Numbered from the stretch's first letter, positions 8,009 through 17,776 are shown. The stretch is DNA of 60,555 nt from Caryophanales bacterium UBA4691 (GCA_002404865.1 DHKP01000032.1:1-60555), one strand, 5' to 3'. The notes: a model not told the origin generated them from the sequence alone. Numbers and translations are program-made.

Positions 8009-8586
8009 CGCCGCATTATTAAACTAGGCAAAGAGAATACCCAACTTACGATATTTGCCGCGATCCAGTTACTCATGATGCAAATAATGACTTCATTGAT
8101 ACCAAAGAAGGCTTTCAGTAATCCTGGGATCAAAGACCAAAGGGCTCCAAGTAAGATACCGACGAATAACGCAAGTAACCATACCAATACCCCCGCCATG
8201 CGATTACCAGTCGTGTTGATATTAAGAGCGATAAGAAGCGATCCCATCGTCCCCATTAAGAATTGGCCAGGCGCCCCAATGTTGAATAGACCCGTTTTAT
8301 AAGCAACGGCAACCGATAGACCCGTGAAAATTAATGGGCCTGCGTAAAATAGCATCATCCCAAGTTCTTTCAGAGGTTGAATAGAACTAGAGAATGGGCC
8401 CGCAAATAAATACAGAAGCCCAGAAAAAGGATCGCCGTTCGCATTAGGGGCAAACGAACAAACTACCATTGTCAAAAAGCCGATGAAAAGCCCGATGAAA
8501 ATGGAAATCACACTTGCATAAACCGATTTTGTTCCGTCTTTTCTAGAAAAATCGCGGATCCTTTCTTTCATCGTTTTCATTTCCAT
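8005..8586 (-). pseudogene. N-terminal part of split nucleoside ABC permease (first subunit)
   Basis: 193 residues with about five membrane helices: FIGFLTMVVCSFAPNANGDPFSGL, LSVAVAYKTGLFNIGAPGQFLMG and AFFGINEVIICIMSNWIAANIV. KTGLFNIGAPGQ and the INEVI-x-xIMxNWI segment are diagnostic for this permease family and match the paralogue at 15278-16588 (KLGLFNIGVTGQ; VNEVLSGIMLNWI). It stops early with IMRR just where the paralogue continues. Together with 7169-8008 it would make a permease of about 470 residues. The gene starts 9 bases after the ATPase. Confidence 0.7.
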
Positions 8587-8595
8587 AAATCGCTC

Positions 8596-10134
8596 CTATG
8601 AGTGTGCTTGGCGTTTCGCGCCAGCCATATATAAGCCAAGTTCTTTGGTGGTCACGTCTTTCGGGTGAAGGAATTCCCCAACGATTTTCCCTTCGTAAAT
8701 CACGTAAATGCGGTCGGAAAGATTCATGATTTCTTCTAATTCAAGAGAAACAAGGAGCACGCCTTTTCCTGCATCGCGGTCCGCCACGATGCGCTTATGT
8801 ATCCCCTCAATTGCCCCTACATCCAAGCCTCTGGTTGGCTGAACGGCGATAAGCAAATCGTGTGCTCGATCAAGTTCACGAGCGACAATGGCTTTTTGCT
8901 GGTTCCCACCCGACATGCTTCGCGTCTCGGTTAGTGCCCCTTTAGACGCGCGGACGTCATAATCTTTGATTAAGCGATTCGCGTATTCGCTTCGTTCTTT
9001 AAAACGAATGAAACCCCGTTTACAAAATTCTGGGCTATAAGCCTTTTGAAGAATGAAATCTTCTTCCAAAGTGAATTCCAAAACGAGCCCGTGCTTATGG
9101 CGGTCTTCTGGAATATACGAGATTCCCTCTTTGATGCGTTTATTGGCATTAAAACGCGCTAAATCTTTGTTCTTTAATACAATTCTTCCACTAGAGATGG
9201 GCTCTAACCCTGTGATTGCCCCTACAAGTTCACTTTGCCCATTTCCATCAATTCCGGCAATGCCAACAATCTCTCCTTCACGCACGGATAAATTCACATC
9301 TTGGAGGGCAAACTTTTTGGATTTCTTGTTTTCGAGGAATAAATGCTCAACATTCAAAATTGTTTCTCCAGGATGAGCTTCTTTTTTATTAACGCTAAAG
9401 GAAACGCTCCTACCAACCATCATTTCCGCGAGAGCTTCTGCATTCGTGTTTTTTGTTTCGATCGTGCCCACGCATTTTCCTTTTCTTAAGACGGTGACGC
9501 GGTCACTTACCTCCATGATTTCATTAAGTTTATGGGAGATGAAAAGAATCGATTTCTCTTCATTAGTAAGACGCTTCATCGTTTTCATTAAATCGTCGAC
9601 TTCTTGCGGGGTTAAAACAGCGCTTGGTTCATCGAAAATCAATACTTCGTTATCGCGATATAGCATTTTTAAAATTTCGGTTCGTTGTTGCATGCCGACC
9701 GTGACATCGCTGATTTTTTTATCCAAATCGACATGAAGGCCATATTTTTCCATTAAAGAGAGCACTTTTGCACGTGCTTTCTTTTTGATAACAAAACCAA
9801 ATTTCGCATCTTCCGTACCTAGGATGATGTTATCTAAGACAGTAAAGCACTCCACGAGCTTAAAGTGCTGATGCACCATGCCAATACGCTCCCTTGTGGC
9901 ATCGTTTGGGTTATGAATTTTCACCAGTTCCCCATCTTTATAGATTTCACCAGCATCTGGCTCGTACATACCGAACAAAACACTCATTAATGTACTTTTG
10001 CCAGCGCCATTTTCCCCAAGCAAAGCGTGAATCTCACCACGCTTAAGAGTAAGGGAAACATCGTTAACCGCAATAATGGCCGGGAATTCCTTGCGGATAT
10101 GGCGCATTTCGATTACGTAATGATTCCTTTTCAT
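8596..10134 (-). CDS. Nucleoside-type ABC transporter ATPase (duplicated ABC)
   Basis: 512 residues from the ATG at 10134, which has AAAGGT 7 bases upstream; a longer frame to 10185 has no support. Two ABC domains in one chain, as in RbsA/MglA/NupO. Domain 1 has Walker A GENGAGKST (about 40-48), a degenerate signature (VGMQQ) and Walker B LIFDEPSAV. Domain 2 has the Walker A position changed to GIDGNGQSE, the signature SMSGGNQQ and IAVQPTRGLDVGA. Such asymmetry is normal for the family. It powers import of nucleosides captured by the lipoprotein encoded just upstream. The paralogue at 13652-15274 has the same architecture. Confidence 0.92.
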   Translation of the reverse strand: MKRNHYVIEMRHIRKEFPAIIAVNDVSLTLKRGEIHALLGENGAGKSTLMSVLFGMYEPDAGEIYKDGELVKIHNPNDATRERIGMVHQHFKLVECFTVLDNIILGTEDAKFGFVIKKKARAKVLSLMEKYGLHVDLDKKISDVTVGMQQRTEILKMLYRDNEVLIFDEPSAVLTPQEVDDLMKTMKRLTNEEKSILFISHKLNEIMEVSDRVTVLRKGKCVGTIETKNTNAEALAEMMVGRSVSFSVNKKEAHPGETILNVEHLFLENKKSKKFALQDVNLSVREGEIVGIAGIDGNGQSELVGAITGLEPISSGRIVLKNKDLARFNANKRIKEGISYIPEDRHKHGLVLEFTLEEDFILQKAYSPEFCKRGFIRFKERSEYANRLIKDYDVRASKGALTETRSMSGGNQQKAIVARELDRAHDLLIAVQPTRGLDVGAIEGIHKRIVADRDAGKGVLLVSLELEEIMNLSDRIYVIYEGKIVGEFLHPKDVTTKELGLYMAGAKRQAHS

Positions 10135-10157
10135 AGTAGTACCTTTATATAGAAGAA

Positions 10158-10183
10158 GAGCCCCTTCGATTTGAAGAAGGCTC
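10158..10183 (-). terminator. Hairpin between lipoprotein and ATPase genes (attenuator)
   Basis: Read leftward, GAGCC-TT-CTTC-AAAT-CGAAG-GG-GGCTC makes a stem with 5 + 4 paired bases, followed by a moderately T-rich TTCTTCTATATA. A partial terminator here would let the binding lipoprotein be made in excess over the ATPase and permeases. The paralogous locus has a stronger one at the same place. Confidence 0.5.
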
Positions 10184-10205
10184 AAAAAATGATAAAAATG
10201 GTTCG

Positions 10206-11447
10206 CTATTTGATGTGTCTAATGTTTATTTTAGGAGTGTCCTTTTCGTTTACGTTTTTCCAAAAAATCTCTGTGTCGCAATTGACTTTAGAATCGACAG
10301 TCTTTGTAGTGATATTGTCTTCCGCTTTTTCACCTTCTCCCCGAATGCGCTTGAAAAGAATTTTGTATTCTTCTTTGGTGAAATTCTTAAATCTCCAAGG
10401 ATCAATCTTTTTATTATCTTTTTCGTATACTTCAGTCGGAAGTCCGACGGCGTTTTCTTTTGCACCAAGCGTGAATATCTTTCCCCCTAATTTTTTATCC
10501 CACTCATTGCCGTAAAAAAGACGAAGAGTGTCCTTAACAGAAGAAGCGAGATTTTTCGTAGCGGAGGTTATAATTTTTTCTGACATATGGGATTGATCGA
10601 CATCTACGCCAACCATTTCCGCTTTTTCATATTCATCCATAGCGCTCTTAACGGACAAGGTCATTGAACCACCGCAAGCGAAAATAATCTGCGTACCTCC
10701 GACCTCTTTTTCGAGATCTTCGTTATTCTTCACGTTCATATACCAGCTGGATGCTTGATTCTTTAATTCAGGCGAAGCGCCAAACTGAGCGCCATACATA
10801 AAGCTGATTTGGGCAATTGGCTTTGATACTTTCCCTTTGCCAGGGATTTCTTTGTTTTCTTTTTCTAAATCAATAACAGCTTGGTTAATGCCTTGCACAT
10901 AGCCATAAGCAAACGCATTACAAGCGCGGTTACCTCCGCCGCCTCCAAACATGCCACCAAGTTTATATTTCCCTTCTTTTAAGACTGCATACCCCGCTAA
11001 AAAGCCAGCCTCTTCTTCGCGATAATTAATCGCGGTGACATTATTAAGGATTTTGTGATTATCATCCTCTAATAAAAAGCCGTCCATAAACACGAATTTA
11101 ACATTGGGGTGCTGCATCGCGCATTTTCTCATCGCACTGGCTTGCAAAAACCCTGGAGCAATAACGATTTTTGCCCCGTTTTCAATCGCTAAATTCATCG
11201 CGTTTTCTCGGTCTGCATCCGTCGCATTGTTTTGCCCGGATGGCATGTAGTAGTTATAGGTTTTGTTGTTTTCGGTAGCGAATGCTTTCGCTCCTTCAAA
11301 CGTGCCTTGATTGAAGCCTCCATCATTCAAGGATCCAACATCAGTAACGACGGCAATCTCCGCGGTTTTCTTTTTGTTATTACATCCCGCGAGCATAGAA
11401 ATCGTCACAAGGGAGGAGAGGAAGAGGAATCCTTTTTTCTTTTTCAT
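10206..11447 (-). CDS. Bmp/Med-family nucleoside-binding lipoprotein (locus 1)
   Basis: 413 residues. A lipoprotein signal peptide (MKKKKGFLFLSSLVTISMLAGC) with lipobox LAGC puts Cys22 as the lipid anchor. The mature part has the Bmp (PnrA-like, PF02608) landmarks: VVTDVGSLNDGGFNQGTFEGAKA, YREEEAGFLAGYAVLKEG, KLGGMFGGG and FACGG. Relatives bind purine nucleosides or related compounds outside the membrane and deliver them to the ABC permease. It is the first gene of the leftward operon with a ribosome binding site AAAGGA. The C-terminus carries an extra charged tail. Its paralogue at 12351-13580 is transcribed the other way. Confidence 0.92.
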   Translation of the reverse strand: MKKKKGFLFLSSLVTISMLAGCNNKKKTAEIAVVTDVGSLNDGGFNQGTFEGAKAFATENNKTYNYYMPSGQNNATDADRENAMNLAIENGAKIVIAPGFLQASAMRKCAMQHPNVKFVFMDGFLLEDDNHKILNNVTAINYREEEAGFLAGYAVLKEGKYKLGGMFGGGGGNRACNAFAYGYVQGINQAVIDLEKENKEIPGKGKVSKPIAQISFMYGAQFGASPELKNQASSWYMNVKNNEDLEKEVGGTQIIFACGGSMTLSVKSAMDEYEKAEMVGVDVDQSHMSEKIITSATKNLASSVKDTLRLFYGNEWDKKLGGKIFTLGAKENAVGLPTEVYEKDNKKIDPWRFKNFTKEEYKILFKRIRGEGEKAEDNITTKTVDSKVNCDTEIFWKNVNEKDTPKINIRHIK

Positions 11448-12350
11448 TTTGGATCTTGTCCTTTCTATAACTTATGGCAATAGCCGAAGAACAACAGGGC
11501 AATAAAAACAGACGATTGCCCTTATTTCTGCCATTCTTTTTGTCGGCGCTACCATACCATAATCATCCCCAACCAAAACAGGTTTGTAAATGACATTTTT
11601 ATTGCTTATTTTTGTCAATGCAAAACTAATTAAATGAATATAAAAAATAGATAAAACATTTATAAAACACGATTATTCCTAAATTACTAATATTATTATT
11701 TCACCATATTCTTATACTTAATGTTTGTTTTATTAATTTAATGTTTTGTCATTTTATTATCACGATTAGTTTAAAGTACAATCCTCAGATCATGGTTTTT
11801 TGTTCAGAAGGTTTATGCTATGGACAAAGTTTCGAAATCGGAACTAAACATGTGTGATTATAAAAATGCGGTTCTAAAGTAATATGTCAATTTCGCAAAC
11901 CCAAAAGATAATATTCTCGGTTGCATTCGTGAATCACACGGTTTTGATTATGCGACTGGCTCTTTTCTTTACTAATAATTAAAGAATTTAAAACATTTAC
12001 AATTTATGATGACTTTCAATCGCAGACAAAGAAGAAAATTTCGCTATGAATAAACTATTTTATTAGAAAATTCGCGATGATACTGATTAAAAACCACAAA
12101 AATCACAAATTCCTTTTTAAAGCAAAATCACCATATTGTTTTTTTGATAAGTTAGTATGTAAATTTTATGTTAATTTTTGATAAGCAATGTTATCATAAA
12201 AGCCTAAGGAAGGACTCCATTGTTTCGTTAGAGAGAAATCACCAAAATGAGCAGTTATTCTCATAAGATTAGATACTGGGGCTTTGTTAATTTTTCACTG
12301 ACTCATAGATGGGCTTTTCCGAAATTCATACATAGGAGGAAATAATCTGT
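11448..12350. other. Divergent intergenic region between the two nucleoside loci
   Basis: About 900 bases, AT-rich, between the two divergent lipoprotein genes. It holds a hairpin GGGCAAT/ATTGCCC at 11500-11524, a possible gene relic near 11818-11977, a candidate promoter (TTGATA 12144-12149, 17 bases, TATGTT 12167-12172) and a potentially structured leader in front of the rightward operon: AAAGCC near 12200 can pair with GGCTTT near 12280, enclosing TGAG/CTCA. No known riboswitch consensus was recognised. Confidence 0.4.
11818..11977 (+). pseudogene. Possible gene relic
   Basis: A short open frame from ATG at 11818 (MDKVSKSELNMCDYKNAVLK) stops, and the next frame continues with a protein-like stretch YVNFANPKDNILGCIRES and HGFDYATGSFLY before another stop. 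The two join by removing the TA near 11880. The family is not recognised and chance cannot be excluded. Confidence 0.2.
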
Positions 12351-13580
12351 ATGAAAAAGTCAGCACTCTTTTTATTAAGTGCCTCTATTCTCACCCTTGT
12401 CGGTTGCGGAAACAACGATGATTCAAACGCAACCAAAATCGCTTTAGTAACCGATTCCGGTACGCTAAACGACCACAACTTCAACCAAACTTCTTGGGAA
12501 GCCGTTAATGCTTGGGCTGCAGAAAACGGTGGCGGTAAAATCAACGCAAAAAACAATGTTGTCGATAGCGGTTCCTATCGAACGATGTATTATCAACCTT
12601 CTGCTCAAACCGGAGTTTACAACACCGCTGAACGTGTCGCTGCTGTCGATTCCGCTGTTGAATGGGGCGCAAAATTCGTCGTTCTCCCTGGCTATCTTTT
12701 CCAGCCAGTTGTAAAACAAGTCCAAGACAAATATCCAAACGTTTGCTTCTTAGCGCTAGACTGCGTTAACCAAGATTCTGATAATGATGACGCTGAATAC
12801 AATCTCAAAGAAAATGTCACAATGACCCAATACCGCGAAGAACAAGCTGGTTTCTTAGCCGGTTATGGCGCTGTTAAAGACGGCTTAACAAAGCTAGGAT
12901 TTATCGGCGGAATGGCTGTTCCAGCCGTTAAGAGATACGGATACGGATATATCTATGGCGCCAATGCCGCGGCTAAAGAACTGAACTTAGCTGACGGCAC
13001 AATCAAAATGGACTATTACTACGCTGGTGCCTTTGTTTCAACCTCTGAAGCAACACAATTCGCCACCAACTGGTATAACGCTGGCACCGAAACAATTTTT
13101 GCTTGCGGCGGTGCGGTTTATAATTCGGTTACCACTGGTTTATCCCAAGCCACAAATAAAGATGGTAAGTCTTGGATTGGCGTTGATACGAATCAACACG
13201 CGGATACAGAAATCAAACCAGCTGGCACCCGTGAAAAATTATTAACTTCCGCTATGAAAGGTTTAGGTTCATCCATCAAGAGTGCATTAACTTCTTGGAA
13301 AGATAGCGATATGAAGTTCAATGACAATTATGCTAAGAAAGTCTTAGAACTCGGTATCAAAGAAGACGCTGTTGCTCTTCCAACTGAAACCGCTACTGGC
13401 GACAAAGGATGCTGGGGCTTTAAAAAGTGGAAAGAAAGTGAATACAACACTTTAGTTGCAGACATGAAAGCTGGAAAAGTCACTGTTCCAAACGAAACTC
13501 CAGAGGCTTTCCCAACCAGTGAGACACCAAAAGTAGCCCTCACGATGCATGCTACAACAAAAGCCTCCGATTCTAAATAG
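12351..13580 (+). CDS. Bmp/Med-family nucleoside-binding lipoprotein (locus 2)
   Basis: 409 residues. Signal peptide with lipobox LVGC (Cys at about residue 19) and Bmp-family landmarks: LVTDSGTLNDHNFNQTSWEAVNAW, QYREEQAGFLAGYGAVKDG, FACGGAVYNS and GVDTNQH. Codon choice is different from the neighbours, with more C-ending codons, as expected for a highly expressed protein. It is the first gene of the rightward operon, behind AGGAGG. The protein is a paralogue of the one at 10206-11447 and probably binds a different but related nucleoside. Confidence 0.92.
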   Translation: MKKSALFLLSASILTLVGCGNNDDSNATKIALVTDSGTLNDHNFNQTSWEAVNAWAAENGGGKINAKNNVVDSGSYRTMYYQPSAQTGVYNTAERVAAVDSAVEWGAKFVVLPGYLFQPVVKQVQDKYPNVCFLALDCVNQDSDNDDAEYNLKENVTMTQYREEQAGFLAGYGAVKDGLTKLGFIGGMAVPAVKRYGYGYIYGANAAAKELNLADGTIKMDYYYAGAFVSTSEATQFATNWYNAGTETIFACGGAVYNSVTTGLSQATNKDGKSWIGVDTNQHADTEIKPAGTREKLLTSAMKGLGSSIKSALTSWKDSDMKFNDNYAKKVLELGIKEDAVALPTETATGDKGCWGFKKWKESEYNTLVADMKAGKVTVPNETPEAFPTSETPKVALTMHATTKASDSK

Positions 13581-13593
13581 TCTTAACTATTAG

Positions 13594-13618
13594 GGGCAGG
13601 ATTTTTCCTGCCCTTTTT
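13594..13618 (+). terminator. Terminator-like hairpin after the lipoprotein gene
   Basis: GGGCAGG-ATTTTT-CCTGCCC followed by TTTTT. It lies 14 bases after the lipoprotein stop and 34 before the ATPase start, so it probably ends most transcripts early and allows read-through to the transporter genes. Confidence 0.85.
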
Positions 13619-13651
13619 CACAATATTAAAGTTTATTGAAGGAGAATCTCT

Positions 13652-15274
13652 ATGGAAGAAAATGTCCTGGAATTGCGTCATATTTGCAAATACTTTCCTG
13701 GCATTAAAGCAAACGACGACATTTCTTTAACGCTTAGGAAAGGAGAAATTCATGCTCTTCTCGGTGAAAACGGCGCAGGAAAATCAACCTTGATGTCAAT
13801 GGTTTCTGGGCTATATAAGCCAGATAAAGGTGACATTATTTTAAGTGGGCAAAAAGTTTCCATAAACGATCCTCATGAAGCATGCAAACTAGGAATTGGC
13901 ATGGTACATCAGCATTTCATGCTCGTTGACGTTTTTACAGCCTTAGAGAACATTATTCTGGGAGACGAACCTACGGGGCTATTTGGTTATATCAAACCGA
14001 AAGATGCTAGAACAAAGCTCGAAGACCTTTGCAAAAAATACAATTTCAATATCAATTTGGACGAAAAGATTGATGACATGAGTGTGGGCGAACAACAAAA
14101 AGTCGAAATTTTAAAAATGCTCTTCCGCGATTCTAATATTTTAATTTTTGATGAGCCAACCGCTGTTTTAACTCCGCAAGAAATCGATGATTTAATGCTT
14201 TCTATGAGAAATCTAGCAAAAGAGGGAAAATCCATTCTCTTCATTTCTCACAAACTCAACGAAATCATGGCCGTCACTGACCGCGTCACCGTCTTAAGAA
14301 AAGGGAAATGTGTTGGTACAGTGAATACGAAAGACACAACAGAAGAAGAATTATCAAGACTAATGGTCGGAAGAGACGTCCAACTCGTTACTCAAAAAGA
14401 CGAAGCGAAAGTAGGAAAAGAAATCCTAACCATAAAAGACTTGACCGTCTATAACCCCGAAAAAGAAAAAGACACCGTCAAAGATGTTTCTTTTAACGTA
14501 AGACAAGGAGAAATCGTTTGCCTCGCTGGTATCGAAGGGAACGGTCAAAGCGATTTGATTTATGCATTAACTGGGCTTTGCAAGGCGAAAAGTGGTTCCA
14601 TTGTTCTTCATGACGTAAAAAATCCAAAATATAGCGAGAGAAAGAAAGAATTCTTAGAAAAACAAGGAAAGAAATACGACGTCCCAGAATACATCGATGC
14701 GCATTTAGAGAAATTAAGTATCAGAAAAAGAGCTCTAGCGGGCTTATCTCACATTCCAGAAGACCGTCATAAATATGGATTGGCTTTGGACTTTTCACTT
14801 GAAGATAACCTCGTTTTGCAGAGATATTTCCAAAAGCCATTCAATTTCTATGGATTAAGGAACAAGAAGGCGATTAATGAATACGCGAATAAATTAATTG
14901 AGCAATACGATGTTCGCTCCTCACTAGGTGCCGCAACAACAGTGCGTTCAATGTCAGGTGGCAATCAGCAAAAAGCGATCATCGCTCGTCAATTAGATTT
15001 AGGTTCACCATTACTTATTGCCGTCTCTCCAACACGTGGGCTAGACGTTGGTGCTATCGAAAACATCCATAAGCACCTTATCGCCAACCGCGATGCCGGA
15101 AAAGCCGTGCTTCTTGTTTCTCTTGAATTAGACGAAGTCATGAATTTGAGCGACAGAATTCTAGTCATGCATAATGGAAAAATCGTCGCAGAACTCAATC
15201 CAAAAGAAACAACAATACAGGAAATTGGTCTATACATGTCTGGCGCGAAAGTACAAAAAGGAAGAGAGGAATAA
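13652..15274 (+). CDS. Nucleoside-type ABC transporter ATPase (locus 2)
   Basis: 540 residues, two ABC domains. Domain 1: Walker A GENGAGKST (about 38-46), degenerate signature SVGEQQ, Walker B LIFDEPTAV. Domain 2: GIEGNGQSD in the Walker A position, signature SMSGGNQQ, then IAVSPTRGLDVGA. Compared with the paralogue at 8596-10134 it has an insertion of about 25 charged residues in domain 2 (around residues 330-355). It starts behind AAGGAG and is followed after 3 bases by the first permease. Energises nucleoside import. Confidence 0.93.
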   Translation: MEENVLELRHICKYFPGIKANDDISLTLRKGEIHALLGENGAGKSTLMSMVSGLYKPDKGDIILSGQKVSINDPHEACKLGIGMVHQHFMLVDVFTALENIILGDEPTGLFGYIKPKDARTKLEDLCKKYNFNINLDEKIDDMSVGEQQKVEILKMLFRDSNILIFDEPTAVLTPQEIDDLMLSMRNLAKEGKSILFISHKLNEIMAVTDRVTVLRKGKCVGTVNTKDTTEEELSRLMVGRDVQLVTQKDEAKVGKEILTIKDLTVYNPEKEKDTVKDVSFNVRQGEIVCLAGIEGNGQSDLIYALTGLCKAKSGSIVLHDVKNPKYSERKKEFLEKQGKKYDVPEYIDAHLEKLSIRKRALAGLSHIPEDRHKYGLALDFSLEDNLVLQRYFQKPFNFYGLRNKKAINEYANKLIEQYDVRSSLGAATTVRSMSGGNQQKAIIARQLDLGSPLLIAVSPTRGLDVGAIENIHKHLIANRDAGKAVLLVSLELDEVMNLSDRILVMHNGKIVAELNPKETTIQEIGLYMSGAKVQKGREE

Positions 15275-15277
15275 ACA

Positions 15278-16588
15278 ATGGAAAAATTCAAAACATTTTG
15301 GAAGAACCTCTTAAATAGTATCAAAGCCGTTTTCATTGCAGTTGGCGTTTTCTTCAAAGAAAAGGTGTGGGCTCCAATAGTCAAATTTTTATCTCCGGTT
15401 GGAAAATTTCTGTGGAAATACCTTCAATATGTTTGTGTTCCGATAGGTAAATTCTTTTCCTGGGTTCTTTCCCATAAGGCATGTCGCGCGATTGCTTCTA
15501 GCGTTATTTGTATTTTATTAGGAATTTTTGCCGGATTCATAGTCATGCTGATTCGTGATCCAGCAAACTGTTTTGCTGGGTTAGGCGTTTTATTCACTTC
15601 TGGGTTTGCTAAGCCGAGCAACATCGCGCGTATCTTAATGAACATGACGCCAATGATTTTAGCTGGTTTATCCATTTCGTTTGCTTTCAAACTTGGGCTT
15701 TTCAATATCGGTGTTACGGGGCAACTTACGATGGGCGCCTTCTTGGCCTTTGTCACTGCCTTCTATGGTGGAAACTGGTTCCTTTGTATGCTTGTTGGCA
15801 TGCTGGGAGGTGCTTTCGTTGGAGCAATATCCGGCTTTTTAAAGGCAAAATTCAACGTCAACGAAGTCTTATCAGGAATTATGCTTAACTGGATTGTTTA
15901 TTATTTGACTTCTTTATTAGGCTCGGCACTACCTGGAGAATTCATTGATTCCTTCAATAATGCTCAGCTTGCAAAAATGCCAAGTAACGGAAGAACTCCA
16001 AGTTTAGCCGCGGAAGGAACAACATTCTACTGCGTCACCTGGGGATTAATCATCGCCATTCTTATCGCAATATTGTTTTGGGCAATTCTCAAATACACAA
16101 AATTCGGATTCGAGATGAAGCTCTGCGGTTCAAACAAATTTGCTGCACGATATGCCGGGATTAATCAAAACCAAAAAATTATTTTATCTTTGCTTCTTAG
16201 CGGCGCAATCGCTGGCATATGCGGATATTTCGTTTTCTCGAACCCTTCCTCCCCTAGAGCATTCACTTATAACTCTTTAGACGGCGTCATGATCCCAGAT
16301 GGATTTAGTGGCATATCCGTTGCATTGATTGGTCAAACCGATCCTATTGGTTGTATCTTCTCTGCTTTCTTCCTTAATTACATTACCGAAGCGCAAACAA
16401 GAATCGTTAACGTTTCCATTTTGTATAGCAAATACTACATGGAACTTATCAAATCCATCATTATTTACGTCGCTTCGTTTAGCGCGTTCTTTGGAATGCT
16501 AATTCAAAACAGCAATCTCAAACACAAACAAATGATTGATGAGTCTTTCAAAAATCTCTTCGTGAGAGAAAAAGCGGAGGAAAAATAA
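15278..16588 (+). CDS. Nucleoside-type ABC permease, first subunit (locus 2)
   Basis: 436 residues, an intact BPD_transp_2 permease with about ten helices. An extended N-terminus of about 70 residues, partly amphipathic, comes before the first conserved helix. Landmarks are KLGLFNIGVTGQLTMGAF, VNEVLSGIMLNWIVYY and the coupling loop LCGSNKFAARYAGINQNQK. It is the template that shows the locus-1 gene at 7169-8586 to be split. The stop overlaps the next start as TAATG. Confidence 0.92.
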   Translation: MEKFKTFWKNLLNSIKAVFIAVGVFFKEKVWAPIVKFLSPVGKFLWKYLQYVCVPIGKFFSWVLSHKACRAIASSVICILLGIFAGFIVMLIRDPANCFAGLGVLFTSGFAKPSNIARILMNMTPMILAGLSISFAFKLGLFNIGVTGQLTMGAFLAFVTAFYGGNWFLCMLVGMLGGAFVGAISGFLKAKFNVNEVLSGIMLNWIVYYLTSLLGSALPGEFIDSFNNAQLAKMPSNGRTPSLAAEGTTFYCVTWGLIIAILIAILFWAILKYTKFGFEMKLCGSNKFAARYAGINQNQKIILSLLLSGAIAGICGYFVFSNPSSPRAFTYNSLDGVMIPDGFSGISVALIGQTDPIGCIFSAFFLNYITEAQTRIVNVSILYSKYYMELIKSIIIYVASFSAFFGMLIQNSNLKHKQMIDESFKNLFVREKAEEK

Positions 16589-17628
16589 TGAATATCAATG
16601 TAATTACACCTATCCTCATTGACATACCAATGGCGACATGGGGCTCACTCATATTTATTTTTATCGTCTTTGGTGTCGGCTTCACTCTTGGAGCGTTCGG
16701 CGGAATGTTCAGCGAATGCTCTGGCATTATTAATATTGCTCTCGATGGAGCGATGCTTATCGGGGCGTTCTCAGGCATCTTATTCGTTCAACAACTATAC
16801 GCTGCAATTGGAAATGAAAACCCGCTTCTTAACAATTGGGCATTCGTGAATTTCATTTACATACTGGGATTACTCATGTGTATCCTTGTAGCAATCGGTT
16901 TCTCTTTCCTACTTTCTTTTGTTTCCATCAAATTGAAAGCAGATCAAACCGTTGTTGGAACGGCTCTTAATAGTGTTGCATCCGCAGTAGTTTTAATCCT
17001 AAACACCATTCATCTTGCAAAAGATGAACCTAACATGGATACATCGATGAACTTCAACGTAATGAACTACCACACAAGCAGCGAATTCATAAATGGGGCG
17101 TTTTCAAATCTTAATATTACCGTACTAATCGGAATTGCAATCATCGTCGTTTTAATCTTTACTATGAACAAAACAAGACTCGGATTAAGACTTAGAGCGT
17201 GTGGCGAAAATCCTGCCGCCGCAGATTCGGTCGGAATCAAAGTGAATAGAATGAGATATTTGGGGACTGCAATTGGCTCTGCAAGCGCGGCAGTCGGAGG
17301 ATATATCATCTTTACTTGCCTTAGACTTGGACAATGGAGCTTAACTTGTGGCGTGTTTGGATACGGCTTCTTGGTTTTAGCTATCGAAATCTTAGGCAAC
17401 TGGAAAGCAATCAACATCACCTTTGCTGCCCTATTCTTCGCTGCGTTCTTCTCTTTTGCGACTTTTATGACCACCGTCTTCAGCGGCGGCAGCATAGCCT
17501 TCTACAACTCAAAAGCGTTCTATAACATGCTTCCATACTTAATCGCGTTCTTATCGCTCATACTATTCTCAAAGAAATCGCATGCCCCAAAAGCAGAAGG
17601 CATCCCATACGATAAATCAAGCCGTTGA
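16588..17628 (+). CDS. Nucleoside-type ABC permease, second subunit (locus 2)
   Basis: 346 residues with about nine helices. The N-terminal FSECSGIINIALDGAMLIGAF and the coupling loop RACGENPAAADSVGIKVNRMRY place it as the second permease. GGAGG lies just before the overlapped ATG. Last gene of the operon, followed 55 bases later by an intrinsic terminator. The C-terminus HAPKAEGIPYDKSSR is like that of the locus-1 paralogue (CPKAEGIPYEEGQR). Confidence 0.92.
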   Translation: MNINVITPILIDIPMATWGSLIFIFIVFGVGFTLGAFGGMFSECSGIINIALDGAMLIGAFSGILFVQQLYAAIGNENPLLNNWAFVNFIYILGLLMCILVAIGFSFLLSFVSIKLKADQTVVGTALNSVASAVVLILNTIHLAKDEPNMDTSMNFNVMNYHTSSEFINGAFSNLNITVLIGIAIIVVLIFTMNKTRLGLRLRACGENPAAADSVGIKVNRMRYLGTAIGSASAAVGGYIIFTCLRLGQWSLTCGVFGYGFLVLAIEILGNWKAINITFAALFFAAFFSFATFMTTVFSGGSIAFYNSKAFYNMLPYLIAFLSLILFSKKSHAPKAEGIPYDKSSR

Positions 17629-17683
17629 GATTTTAGATTCGATAGATTTATCAAGACTTGGATTCTTTTTGAAAAGAAAAGCG

Positions 17684-17713
17684 AAACGATGGAGCCGAGC
17701 TCCATCGTTTTTC
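17684..17713 (+). terminator. Terminator of the locus 2 nucleoside operon
   Basis: AACGATGGAGC-CGA-GCTCCATCGTT, an 11-bp perfect stem with a 3-base loop, then TTTCC. A strong intrinsic terminator 55 bases after the last permease gene. Confidence 0.85.
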
Positions 17714-17776
17714 CGTTTTGACTATCTCTTCAAAAACACTACCTTTTACGCTATTTCGATTTTATTAGGCCTACTA

